Source: Diphasiastrum complanatum
Lineage: Eukaryota; Streptophyta; Lycopodiopsida; Lycopodiales; Lycopodiaceae
Direction: 5' to 3'
DNA: 64,000 nt
Assembly (NCBI GenBank): GCA_029204225.1
Contig: CM055095.1
Location: forward strand, 20,885,348-20,949,347
Numbering within the stretch: the first letter of the stretch is position 1; the number at the start of each line of letters is the position of its first letter. A model generated the notes under the pieces. It was not told the origin of the DNA. It searched no databases and saw nothing but the letters and a program-made list of their open reading frames with translations. The position numbers were made by a program, and so were the translations under genes. Positions 36,417 to 48,849 of the stretch are shown here, one piece after another.

Positions 36417-37068
36417 TATGCTCGAGTTTGTTCATCCTAGAAAGTTTGTAACTTTGCCTTGCTTCTAAAGAGATGAGAATTCCTTGAAGAGTTTCCAAAT
36501 TGGGCAACTCCTCCTTTATGGCAAAGGATTGAACAAGATTATCATAGTCTTCTTTTAAGCCATTTAGAATGACTTGTACTAGCTCATCTTGATTGATTGT
36601 GACACCAACACAAGCAAGCTCCCTATGAAGATCTTTTACTCTCAGAACATAATTTGATGCACTCTCCTCACTTCTTTGTTGAAAGATCTGATTTCTAAGA
36701 GTGAGTATTCTAGAAGTGTTCTTAGCTTTATAGATGGACTTGAGTGCATCCCAAGCTTCTTTAGCAATGGTGCAAGATCCAATTTCTCTCAGAATGTCAT
36801 TAGAGACATTCATTTTAATGAAGTGTAGAACCATTCTAGCTCTCTTCCTATACTTTGGTGTTTCAAGCTGTGCTGGAGGCTCCTCCTCAATACCAAGTAC
36901 TATGTCCATAACATCCTGGAGTATAAGAACTGACTCCATTCTAACCTTCCATATTGAGTAATCGGAGGTACTTATTCTTTCACTTGGTTCTAAGAGATAT
37001 CCTCCTACAGGTGCCATATTGTGAAGACTTTTTGTTATTGGACAATTATATGTTTGAGCTTGTTCCAA
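36091..37068 (-). CDS. Copia copy B: gag, 325 aa, open frame
   Basis: This is the best-preserved retroelement frame here. Gag forms the particle that packages the element's RNA. Features in order are YSIWKVRMESVL (about residues 37-48), the conserved YRKRARMVLHFIKMNVSND and EAWDALKSIY (UBN2-type gag), a Lys-rich stretch, and the zinc knuckle CFFCGKKGHYVSNC (CX2CX4HX4C) near residue 275. The start ATG is about 720 bp downstream of the primer site. The frame is open but the downstream pol is broken, so it can act only in trans if it is expressed. Confidence 0.85.
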   Translation of the reverse strand: MEQAQTYNCPITKSLHNMAPVGGYLLEPSERISTSDYSIWKVRMESVLILQDVMDIVLGIEEEPPAQLETPKYRKRARMVLHFIKMNVSNDILREIGSCTIAKEAWDALKSIYKAKNTSRILTLRNQIFQQRSEESASNYVLRVKDLHRELACVGVTINQDELVQVILNGLKEDYDNLVQSFAIKEELPNLETLQGILISLEARQSYKLSRMNKLEHIGSDKALFVKDKHKGRSKDQFSQAFNKDKAKNKDKDGEEYDSTHPSTSKTKKKKVKCFFCGKKGHYVSNCFKKKNQLKQANLSNEKEEDFIASDGEGSLMVSSFSSTP

Positions 37069-37774
37069 TCAGACTTGATGTTGCTACTCACTTTGCACTA
37101 TAGGTATTTTCAAGGGTGTGCTACCATTCCTATGTGAAAAACTTGCAACTGTATTTGAGATAGATCTCAAATACTCCACAAAACAAGATAATCTAGATCA
37201 ATGTCTTAAAATGGATTGAGGAACATAGACAAGTTTGGATTCTACTTTTGGCACGTGTTAGATGTTACAAAAGAAAACACTAATGATTCAAAGAAGGCTC
37301 AAAAGTGTTCAATAACATCAAACTCTGTCTTGATCTTCAGTTTCTTGTGTTGACTACTCAAAACAATGGATTATGAATCAAGCAAGATTGAATCAAATCA
37401 AAAAGTGGTTACTCAGATTTTGGACCTCTCCCTACCCTCTATAAGAGCTTATAGCTCTTGATAGACACATCAGATTGATTTGGGATCAATTGCAATGGAA
37501 AGTACATTTATAAGCTTTCCATCAAGCTATAACATCAATATCTTTGGACCAAATATCAAGGAATTAAAGAGGTCTGAAAATCTTTGATTTTCACACGTGC
37601 GGAATTCCAGAATTCTGTACAATGTCAATTTTGATTCGAAAATCTAGTTTCTATCCTCTTTGATCCAAACACTTTTCAAGAAAGGTAAAGAAAAGTGATA
37701 AACTACTTTTTTTGCTTGAATTGGGCTCACAGATATTTGAACAATCGGAGATAATAGTATGCAAAGCTTAATTT

Positions 37775-37787
37775 GGCCTTGATACCA
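37775..37787 (-). other. Primer-binding site of copia copy B
   Basis: TGGTATCAAGGCC on the minus strand resembles the complement of an initiator tRNA-Met 3' end. It directly adjoins the LTR on its right. Confidence 0.7.
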
Positions 37788-38651
<864 letters not shown>

Positions 38652-38917
38652 CCTCCTAAAAATAATCTATGTTGACTTGAACATGGATCTTGGTATTATT
38701 CCACGATTGGATCTATGCTTGATGAAGGAATTTTAGGAGGTATCAAAGCCAAATTAACCTTTGCATGCTATTATCTCTGATTGTTCAAGAATCTGTGAGC
38801 CCAATTAACTCACATAGAAAAAACTTTGTGACAAGCCTAAAGTCAAGATAGATGATTTTTCATTTCTCAACAATCCTCCTAAAAATAATCTATGCTGACA
38901 AAATTCCAGCAAGTTCA

Positions 38918-39364
38918 CACGTGTGGGGAATGATCCTTGGGACATGTCGGTTTGCTGGACTCGATATGTGAAACTGAATTGCAAAAACGGCCCTCTTATA
39001 TATACTATAATTTAGAGGATCTGAACCGTACACGTCTTTCAGAAACGTGCGGTCAAAATTGCCTCACGTGTGGGAAACGATGGCCAAATCATTGCATGAC
39101 ACATGTATGTTCCAAATCTTGACATGTGTCCTCGCACGTGCATGCCACCTGTACTATTGTACGGACGAGTCATCCCGTGACACGTGTGTGGTCCAGATCG
39201 TGGCACGTGTCCTTGCACGTGCATGCCAGCCGTATGATTGTACGGACCGGTGATGTCATGACACGTGAGTGGTCCATATGTTGACACGTGTCACCACACA
39301 TGCGGGGAATGGAAGTGTCACATCACACGTGTGACAATGATTAGACGTTCAACAGGTATAAAAG
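38918..39364 (+). promoter_or_regulatory. CACGTG-rich promoter-like segment with TATA box
   Basis: CACGTG palindromes occur at 38918, 39065, 39135, 39181, 39204, 39216, 39262, 39285 and 39326; the last eight fall within 267 bp and end 26 bp before GTATAAAAG (TATA at 39357). Pairs are embedded in a diverged repeat with GCACGTGCATGCCA and TGTACGGAC. CACGTG is the G-box/ABRE core bound by plant bZIP and bHLH factors (light, abscisic acid). No clear coding region follows, so it is more likely the U3 of an LTR than a host promoter. Confidence 0.55.
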
Positions 39365-39685
39365 AACGTTTTTGCCTCATTTTTTGATTTCAGATTTCTT
39401 GGTTCCCTAGCGCTCCTCAAATTTATTGGTTTCCTATCACTCCTCACTATCCGCATATCACTACCACGCGCCCAGTCAATCAGATACCCATACACCTTCC
39501 CCTATAGGGTCGAAGATCTCGTGTAGTATTGCCCTCCCGCCTGTCAACAAGGGTTAGATCACTGGATAGGTGCCTAACTACGAATAGATGCTACTTTTAG
39601 TTAGTTCCCTACTTTTTTCCTAACTCTACCACCATTAACACTACACACCCCTAACCCTACTCCCCTAAACTACCTTCATCATAAT

Positions 39686-40329
39686 TGTTGGTGAAAGGGA
39701 AGGGAAGAATAGAAGAGATTGAGAGGAGAAGAGAGAAAGAGAGAGGTAGAGAGTGAGAGTGAGAGTGGAGGTTAGCTCAAATGCTCCTTATGCTTGCTAA
39801 TGGAAAAACATTAACTATGGCAACCAATAAGCATGAAAATAGAAAGCAATGGAAAAACACAAACAAGAACATTAGCAAGTAGTGAATAGCAAATGAGGAT
39901 GCTTCTCTTCCAAAAATGTTAGAGTTTACTCCTTCTCATTAAGCATGGAATTAGAGTACAAATGGTGCCATTTTATAAATGGGGAAGCCCTTGCCCCAAA
40001 ATCCTATTGGCTAATATTCACATAGATCCTAACCATTCATCTTGGACCCAACTTGATCCAAGGGTCCACAAAAAGTACAATAAAAATCACAAGATTCATG
40101 TGAGTCCAAAATTGGACCCAACTCTAAAAAAGTAAACTCTAAGTTTAAAATTAACTTTGGGCCTCAAGTTTTATTTTAATTACAAAAGGGCCTAAGTCTA
40201 TTATTTTATCTACACTCAACTTGCGTGCTCATTGGGCCATGGGCTTATACACGCAAGATGTCATGCCCTTGCAACACATTTTATTGGCCGATATTATTTA
40301 TTTACAATATGTTGGGAATACCCCCAACA
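39686..40329. mobile_element. Possible 644-bp LTR (TGTTGG to CCAACA)
   Basis: The segment starts TGTTGGTGAAAGG and ends CCCCCAACA, giving inverted TGTTGG/CCAACA ends. The right end is also a small hairpin (TGTTGGGAATACCCCCAACA). I find no target duplication, primer site or polypurine tract beside it, so it may be a solo or truncated LTR. It abuts the unknown reading frame to the right. Confidence 0.4.
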
Positions 40330-42358
40330 AGACCCATGGCCTGAAGTAGTGTCGGTCCCTTGGCACTCTGTCGGTTTAGTATAGAGTCTTCTTGGCCCGC
40401 CTCTAGTGGATCAGGTAGCCCGTGACATCTTCCATGAAATTGATTTTGTCCATTTTCTTCAAGTCCTTGGGCGTGTGAAGGGACTTGTGGACACCTGTTA
40501 GCCAGTTTCGGTCGACCCACGTTTGGAATCTGTGCGTCCAGGGATCGCCAAGGAATGTAGCTCGGTGATAGAATCGAGCGACTGGCAGCTGATCTTCTAC
40601 TTTTTCTGAGGCTAGCAGCTTATTAGGATCAAAGAATATGGGGGGGGGGAGAAAATTGTCCCACTTGGTTTCAATCCCCATTAAATGCTCTAAGTCTCGG
40701 ACGTAAGTGGTTGTTGCGCACTATTGGGTCAGGGCAGTTGAAATACTTATTCGCAAATAGGGTGAGAGCCCTTCGAGCGTCTACATCCATATCCCAACCG
40801 TGCTCTGATGGAATTCTTGGCCAATTGAAGTTCTAGATGGTGATTTTGTTTAGAGGGGTGTCTGCCCATTTGGATCATCGTGTGCATGGTAGAAAGTGCA
40901 CGTTCACCCGTAGCTGTTGCAGACTTGTCACATAGGCCCTGATGGCCACAGGGTCCCGTTCAAAGAGCTGCTGGCGCCACTCTAGTTGTGGTTGGAGGGC
41001 GGGTAGTGCTTGCAGCTCGTTGCCTTTTATTGTTTGTGCCGAAAATGAGATCTGCCAACCGTCTCTTGATGACTTGTGGGGATACTTGGCTAGAAATTTG
41101 CTGATTTTCTCCTCCACGGACTTTGGGCGTCGGAAGGCCTAGTTGTCAGATATGGTGCGCGAGCCTCTTGATGAGGAGGCTTATCCTTCCTCTTGACTAT
41201 GGTTGGGACCTGTGTCTTGGCCTTGGTCCCGCGTCTCAGCAACCGTATCAATTGGTCCTTGGTCTTGGCCTTCTGACCCTTGATCCTGGCTTATCACCCC
41301 TACTGTCTGTTGGCCTTGGTCCTGGCTAGCGCTTGCCTGTGCAACATAAAAAGGTGGCGTTGGAATCACCACTGGGGTTGGTTGGGTCTTTTTCTCCATA
41401 TATTGTTGGCAAGCCTTGAGGGCTTGTTTGGCCTGGGCGAGCTCGTGAGTTGCGCTTGCCCGGTATTTGTCGAACTTCATCTAGTAGTTGTTCAAGTTTG
41501 GCTATACACCTGCACTTGATGCCTGAAGAGGTTCATCTTTGCTTGAGAGAGCGGCCTTGAGTCTGGTGCAGGTTGAGCTAACCAGACGAGTTTTTCACTT
41601 TGTAGTGCTTGCACTTCTGCCCCCAGGCGCGTATTCTCTGCTTCATAGCTTTGTAGTTGTGCTTGGAGGGGAGCAAGTTGTTGGGACGCTTCAGACTGAA
41701 GCTCCTACACCTTTGGGAAGGCATCTGTCAGCATTGTGGAAAGGGTCTGGATATATTGATTTAGGCCATCCTCCTCCTGCTGCAGCTTGGCGATCTCCCG
41801 GTGCCCGTCTTGTTGGTGTTGTTGAGCTATAAGAAGCTCTTGTTGTAGCTTCGTGAGTTTCGCTCGCAGCTGGGTGTTGTTTGTTGCCAAGTGGAGTACC
41901 CGGCTGTCCAATGTGGCCCTGATTGCTACTGCCTCCTAGATGTATGTTCCCAAGGCTTGGTATGTCGTCATTGAATTCGTTGGAACAACCAGTACGTTGG
42001 CACTGACAGGGGCTTGTGTGGTAGTGGCCCCGAATACCTGTACAGTGCCGTCATCATTGTCTTAGATAAGGTTCTTAGGGGACCTTCTATCATCTGAGGT
42101 GGTGGAATCTGCCCGATCTAGTGATGGAATGAATATTGTTTGCACAAATGCGTCATCAGGCAGCGGTTGGTTGCCCTCGACAACCTTTGATGGCGAAATG
42201 GGTGGTGTGGGAGAAACAAAAGTGGAAACAGGGGTGGGGAAGTTTGTCCAAACAAGAGAATGGGTGAAACAGAGGGGAATTGGAGTGAGGTGTGGAGTAC
42301 GAGGTGAAGATGGAGAAAATGTGAAAGCTGGAGGGCTTAACGATTTCCCTCCATGCAT
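40330..42358 (-). pseudogene. Unrecognised broken reading frame with coiled coil (C-terminal part)
   Basis: From 42358 leftwards the minus strand reads a nearly continuous protein with stops and shifts. A Pro/Ser/Thr-rich start (PTPPISPSKVVEGNQP) is followed by a long coiled coil near 41911-41550 (LRAKLTKLQQELL, IAKLQQEEDGLN, LQAQLQSYEAENTRL), then a Gln-Asp-Gly-rich linker with repeated QDQG (41480-41181). Last comes a globular part (RDGWQISFSAQ, WDMDVDARRALTLFANKYF, DPWTHRFQTWVDRNWLTG) ending near 40400. I do not recognise the family. Its place among LTRs suggests an extra or gag-like ORF of a retroelement, but this is inference. Confidence 0.5.
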
Positions 42359-43181
42359 GTACTATGCCTATTATTTATTGATTACATAGACAAACACAAA
42401 AAAAATAAGCGCAGCTTGCAGGAGCATTATATTACATTGACATTCACCAATTAGTCATTAAATTCGATTATACGGATATGAATCAGCTTACAAGACCAGT
42501 GAGGAGATGAGTGCATTCAAGTTGACACAAAGACTGAACACAATAGGACTCTTGGAAAACATGAAAATGTATATGCAGCAGAATATAGAATGCAAATCGA
42601 TAGCTATAGCTATGACAACCACACACGCACTCTCTTTGACTGTCTAATGTCTAACTCACTCTTTTGCTACCATTCTAAGTAGTTAATCAATACAAATAGA
42701 TACATGCATTGAATTAATTTTTGTAAGTTTTCGACTTATGAATGAATAATCTAATAATATGTTTACAACATAGATCATGCTTGCAATCAATTGTGAAAGT
42801 AGTCATCATGAGTTCCGTTGTGATTTTTTAGTAGCACTAGCTGAAGCTAATGTTTACTCCATCATTCGAATATATAGATGAAATATGTACAGTCCTTAAA
42901 GATTTGGACTAGGTAAGTGACGAGCTTCAAATTAAGTGGCACCATGAAAAATGTCGATCGACATTTGGATACGTCGCATCGGCACACATCCATTGACATT
43001 TTGGTTGACCGGTCAAAGTCGACATTTGTGTCAACCTATGCCAATCAACATTTTACTTAGGCATTTCGGCATTTTTGACACTTTTTAAGGATAACGACTA
43101 TATGACACATGTGACTTAGTCATGTTTAGTTCATTTGTCAATTTTAGGCCAGTATGCATTTCATACTTAGAGATAACCTAT

Positions 43182-43845
43182 ATAATGATCTTATTAAGCT
43201 TTGTGTTTAGCACAACACCTGATTCTAGATTGAATACCAAGATCTAGTACATAATTTTATGGCTAAATCACAATCTAGCATGCTAAGAATCAAAGAATGA
43301 TAGATTTGAAATATAATAGAGAAAAAGTACAAGAATTTAATGCATTAGCATAAGCCTCTACTCGAGTTAGAGAGAGAAAGAGAGAGCAATATTCAAGCAA
43401 ATGATAGTGTAGATCCAAAAGAACATGGAATAGCCTCAAGGCTTGGTTCTTCATCAAAAATTTTGAGAATGTCTACACATATTTATGGAGTTTGAGGTAG
43501 CTCGAGGTAGAACCACATCCATCCAACTTCCATTCACATCCATAAGTGAAAACTAGAGTATTCGTGACATTTGTCACTTCTCATGCATGCATTTCTACCT
43601 ACTTTACCAAGTGTCATATTTTCAACTAGAATTGTACAAATCATCATGCATGTGTCCAATTCACTTTGTGCATGCCTTGCATGTCACTATGGATCACTTA
43701 CAACCATTTCATGTGATATGCCACGAGTTTCTACAAGCCTATTAATGACATTTCTAAGTCTGCAATCTGTATGCAAGTTGTACATTACCAATTAGACTTG
43801 AAGAACCCATGTAGCTCGAGTTTCTTCTAGGCCAAATTTGGCATG
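43182..43845 (-). mobile_element. Partial LTR copy inserted in the unknown reading frame
   Basis: It matches 37825-38570 closely, from AATGATCTTATTAAGC to CCAAATTTGGCA, with the AG run much shorter. It lies between the two parts of the broken frame (40330-42358 and 43846-45443), so an insertion may have split that gene. The remaining 42359-43181 has no gene that I can support. Confidence 0.8.
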
Positions 43846-45443
43846 GGTGAATTAGCAGGTTGGGTGGAGGTGGTGGTGTTAACTAGTGAGATCTGACTTT
43901 CCCCCAACTGATCTGCTTTTCCGTCATCGACGTCATCTTCTATCTTGACTAGGTCCGCAACATCGAAATATGAGGATGTGTCCGTGATGATATGGACAAG
44001 CTGGGACTGCTCGTCTTGTGGTGCTACTGTTTTCTTGGGAATGGTATTCACATCTCCCCTCCCCTCCCAAAATTTGTGCTGTTGGTGTGTGGGGCTTGTT
44101 TGGATGTCAGCTTTTGTTTGTGCTTGATCTGCGGTTGACACCAAAAAAAATTTCTGGACTGCATGTGCCGTTGGTGATGTTGGCGGTGTTGGCGTGTTAA
44201 CCAGTATGGGTGGAGTTGCAACTAAATATGTTTGAGCCACTTGTGAATCTATGGTGGTGGCTGTAGCTATAGATGTATCGGCACCATCAGCAGCAACAAC
44301 ATCAGCAACATGAGATGGTGACGATTGTTGTTCGGAGGCTGTATCCGACATAGAGCTACCAACTTGTGAATCCGTCGACCCATGTGAAGTTTGCTGAGAC
44401 TAGGTAGCTGCTCTCATGGATCTTGGCATTCTGATGAGTTTGTCGCCATCGGATTCTGTCTCATCTATCTGTGTATTTGGAAGAGACCTCTTGGCTTTCA
44501 TCTTGTTTCTCGTCCTCACTTGTCGCGTCTCTGGTAGTTGGGCCTTGGTGGTGGTGTCATCCTGTTGAGCCGAAGACCCTTCTGGAGCAGTGTCTTGCTG
44601 AGATGTTGATGTCATGGGTTGCTTTCTCACTGTCAGCTTAATTATGCTTGTGTTCAGCCTCTTTGGTGGTGCCCTTGTGAAGAAAGGGTCCTCTTTCTGG
44701 AAGCTGCATGCTTTGTCTTCCTTGATGGAGCTAGAACGTCTCAAGCTTTATCAGCTATCTATAACATTTCTCGCAACTTTGGTCTATTGCTCACCTGCTG
44801 CAGTGTAAGATCTGTCACTAGGTAGCCCAGTAAGGTGGAGGGCTGCTTGTTCTTGATACACTCATGAAGGCAGTTGGATGCAAACTGGGCCCAGTGATAC
44901 AAGTTTTGGCCATGCAATCTTGAATCTGCCATAATGTGAACAAAGACATCGGTATATGGAGGATCGTTGACCTGTTGCATTGTGTGTATTTGGTCAGATA
45001 AGCACATGCGACAACTAGAGGGGTTTATCATTGATTGCATCGACTCAATATCCATCCTTGTTCAATCACTTATCCACTGCAGGATTGATATACTTGAAGT
45101 AAGCAGTGGTTTGGAGTGTTCCAGTGACTGCATTCGGTCCTCGAGGGAAGCTGAAGATATGGATGTCAGCTCCAGAGAGAGATATGTTATAAAAGTGGTT
45201 CCTGTTTGGAGGTAAAATGAAATGAAAAGATTTTTCAGTGGGGTTGTATGAGGCATAAACAATATGCAATACAAATGAGATCTGATAGCTAGATAAAACA
45301 GGGATTTAAAACTCAATCTGGGTCAAGAACTGATGTGCTTGTTGGTACTAGGTGGTCATTTCAGTAATATGTAGACTGTCCATGCTTATTTCTATCTTAT
45401 CTGCATCAGGGTTATTAGAACCAGAAGAATCATGGGTAGACAT
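43846..45443 (-). pseudogene. Unrecognised broken reading frame (N-terminal part)
   Basis: Starting with the ATG at 45443 the minus strand reads MSTHDSSGSNNPDADK and on to YASYNPTEKSFHFILPP and SGADIHIFSFPRGPN, through two in-frame stops, to a stop near 45066. A shifted frame (45055-44759) continues with YTDVFVHIMADSRLHGQNLY and HECIKNKQPSTLLGYLV. The next pieces (44744-44400, 44351-43846) are Lys/Thr/Ser-rich and of low complexity (DPFFTRAPPKRLNTS, VKIEDDVDDGKADQ). I recognise no domain. The preserved reading sense despite stops shows that this was once a coding gene. Confidence 0.5.
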
Positions 45444-45548
45444 GCTGGTCTATCTATAAGGACTCGGCTCGGTCAAAATTTGTAACAGGGTTATGGAGGG
45501 ACTTGGCTTGCGATCGAGACTGGACTGACAGACTCGATCCAACAGATG

Positions 45549-45943
45549 TGACTCAAATACTCAGTTGAGACATGACTCAATGGCTCGGATGTGGCTCAAG
45601 TACTTGGTTGAGATCTGAGTTAAGAGCTCGATTGAGATCTACTGACTCAAGTACTTAGTTGAGATGTGAGTTAAGAGCTCGATTGAGATGCGACTCAAGT
45701 ACTCGGTTGAGATGTGACTCAATGGCTCGGTTGAGATGTGACTCAAGTACTCAGTTGAGATCTGAGTTAAGGGATCGGTTGAGATCTGACTCAAGTACTA
45801 AGTTGAGATGTGAGTTAAGGGTTTGGTTGAGATCTTACTCAAGTGCTCAGTTGAGATGTGACTCAATGGCTCGGTTGAGATGTGACTCAAGTACTCGGTT
45901 GAGATCTGAGTTAAGGGCTCAGTTGAGATCTGACTCAAGAATC
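45549..45943. repeat. 24-bp minisatellite, about 16 units, each with TGACTCA or TGAGTTA
   Basis: Units such as GACTCAAGTACTCGGTTGAGATGT repeat with exact 24-bp spacing, alternating between TGACTCAA and TGAGTTAA types. TGACTCA is the core of AP-1/GCN4-like bZIP sites. The array lies about 105 bp upstream of the first ATG of the broken unknown frame (minus strand). Since 24 is a multiple of three, it yields spurious open frames. Confidence 0.9.
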
Positions 45944-46205
45944 TTTGACAATTCACAACTACTTAGATGAATTTCAGAAAAATCCAAAATGGGCTTACAA
46001 ATAAAGAATAAGCTTCATACTGCGAATCAAAAATTTCCATTACATTAGCAAATGAAATCATCCCAGATGGATATACATATTTTTCTCAACAATGTAACTA
46101 TTTCTTTACCCTCTTGAAAAGAGAGAACATGCTTCTCAAAATCTATATCAGGATGCTTAATAAATAACCACTCGTACCCTAGAATTATATCTGTATGTGC
46201 TAAAT

Positions 46206-47413
46206 CTAAAAATGAAAATCTATTAACTCTCTATAGTCTTGGATCCACACTGGGAGTTTTGGAACTTTGACATCCGATGTCTCCAACTTCGCACCTGAAG
46301 CTAGATATACTCGATATCTATGGTTACTAGCTTCAATTTCTAGGCCGAGTTTCTGCACAAGACCATAATTAGTAAAATTACGAGTAGATTCACTATCCAC
46401 TAAAATACTAACTTCACGTCCTTTAACAATGCCTTTTAGACGAAATAATTCATTTGGCAAGAATGAAGCAGTTTTAAAAGAACAATCACACTCACAATTA
46501 ACCTTGTTACTTTCCAACTTCAGATTTTCTTTACCTGGCATCTCAATGACTTGAGCTGCACCTTCTTTTCATTCTGGGCAGAATTTCATAACATGTCCAG
46601 ACTTACTACAATGAAAACACACATTCATTTTTCTAGCCTTTTTTCAGGACAAATGTTTTTTTGTCTAAACTTAGATGCAGCTTGATCCAGTTCGTCAAAA
46701 TACTTGGATTTATTTCCACGAACTCTCTTCTTTCCTTTCTTCTAGCTAGGTCAACCTGGATTAGCCTGTAATTGCTTTCTAGATGCCACACTATGGAATC
46801 ATACGCTTTCGCGACCCGTATGACGTCATCGAAAGTTTGAAGCACATTACGCTTGCACTCATTCTGAGAATATGCTGACCTAGGATAAACTGCCACAGTG
46901 CCAGTTTTGCATCGAATGAGGGAACCACAAATGCATAAATTTTGAGTCCAAACTCCGAGTACCCATTTTGCTGTTGACAAATCTTTGGTAGAAGTCCGAC
47001 TTGTCCACGACCACAAATGACTTTCTGGACACTTCCATGAACTCTTCCCATGTGGTAGGTTTCGGTTGTAGGTCATGCCACCACGATGAAGCTTTCCCTC
47101 AGAAGAACAAAATAACACCCTCAATCTTTTTATCTTCGTGTAGATTAAAATAACCGGGCCACTTGGATAACCAGTCATCTACAACCTCAGGCTTTTTCTC
47201 TTTCTTCTCTCCCAAAAATGGTTTAGGCTAAAAGCCCAAATTCGATGCAGATAGAGTTTTCACTTGATTCAACAATACTTCCATTTGCTGATCCCTTAAA
47301 GTGTTCTTGTTGTTTATTTCATTAAGCGCTTGGCTTAATGACTGGAAAATCTGCAGATAGGTAGGCATAGGCACCTGACTATCGAGAGCTGCAACTAAAT
47401 TATCATTTGCCAT
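46206..47413 (-). pseudogene. Ty3/gypsy gag-protease relic
   Basis: From MANDNLVAALDSQVPMP (47413) the minus strand runs through a stop and shifts. A retrotransposon gag domain shows WLSKWPGYFNL and WWHDLQPKPTTWEEFM near 47180-47040, then a decayed zinc knuckle (CVFHCSKSGHVMKFCPE near 46625-46570). A retropepsin follows with ILVDSESTRNFTNYG, where the usual DSGS reads DSES, and the frame ends at 46206. No reverse transcriptase follows. Its 5' LTR and primer site are not identifiable in 47414-48570. Confidence 0.7.
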
Positions 47414-48569
47414 ATTGATTTTCTGAAATGCAAAATTAGCTTAATTAGTCGATAGATCCGAAATCTTCAACTAACAAGTGAAGTTTTCTGGACCTTCATA
47501 ATTGGCCGATATTACTCAACAAGGTCTTTCACTTTATCAAGAAAATTTTGTTTAATCAATATCAGATTGATTTAAAACAACAACAACTACTTAGGACCAA
47601 TCCTAAAATTTACAAAAAAAACTGGGATTTTCAAAATCCATTTAAAATGGACCCACTGTGAAAATCGATTATAATGATCGATCTGTCAGATTCACAGGCA
47701 CTGTCACATATTGAAATCATTTTCAAACATCTTGCATGCAATAAATTTTACATGCATTGACATTTTCGAAAAAACAAATTTTCTTTTGTAAATAGTCTAG
47801 CCACTAGGAAATCAGCTTTTTGATCTAGAATTATCAAAAATAGCTTCATGCAAGAAATCTTTTGATCAATCTACTAATTACGCATGCAACATGCATCAAA
47901 GCATGCATACAGGTTTATCCATATATTTTCATCAGCAGAAAAACACTACACTAAGTTACAAGCATGCATGCATCAGAACAATTTGGAAAATTTTCAAATT
48001 TTAGCTCAAAAATTGTCAAACTTCCGATAGCCATAACTTTCTCTACAGCACACCCTACCATCTAGGCTTCACATGCGTGAGCATTAAATGTCTGAAAACA
48101 TGTAGGAGGGCGCATTTTCCAAGGTGATATGATAAAAAATCCATCTCCAGCCCAATAAGCATTCAATCAGAGGTTACAAGAACTCTGCTAAGGTCCATTA
48201 GAGAGGCATAGAGGCTTCTAACAGGTCCATAAAACAATCATAAGCTCAAATCATGCAAAAAATGCATTTTTGGACTCCTTAAACAAGCAAAACTTCAACA
48301 TAATGGTGCCTAAGCCTCACACAACCAAATTGGATGTATGATGGCTCAAAACAGAGGCAACTTATCGTATATTTAAACTTTTATTGAGAACCAATAGGTT
48401 AAGACCACATTTGATAGGTATTCATGCTCAAAAAACCCCAAAAACACACTATTTTTTGACTTTTTGAGACCCCTAATGGTGTCTAATCCTAAACAAACTT
48501 CATGAAAGCCTTATGAAAGCTTCATTACACCTTTGAAAACGTGCATGCAAATTATTGGCTATATTGAAC

Positions 48570-48773
48570 TAAGTTTGAAGGTCAAGGCATTCAAGAATTC
48601 AGATTAAGGGGAAGTGTTGGATTATTCTCCTTCTTACTAATCGACTAATCGGTTTTAATCCTCATCTATTGTTTATCCAATTCTGCAGATTTTTTCGTGT
48701 TTTTAAATAGTTTGCAAATTTACAAGTGTTTTTACACAGTCTGCAAAAATACACGAAGTTGACAACAATGTCG

Positions 48774-48849
<76 letters not shown>

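Noticed and set aside
39039-39287. ORFs on both strands over the CACGTG region
   Set aside because: They follow the repeated palindromic units and show no protein-like pattern.
39686-40329. Solo LTR with target duplication
   Set aside because: The termini look right, but the flanking 5-mers (ATAAT and AGACC) differ, so a clean solo LTR is not supported.
45549-45943. CRISPR-like array
   Set aside because: The repeats are directly adjacent with no unique spacers, and the context is a plant nuclear genome.
45659-45970. 103-residue Arg/Leu/Ser-rich plus-strand ORF
   Set aside because: It is the translation of the 24-bp minisatellite; a unit divisible by three leaves several frames open by chance.
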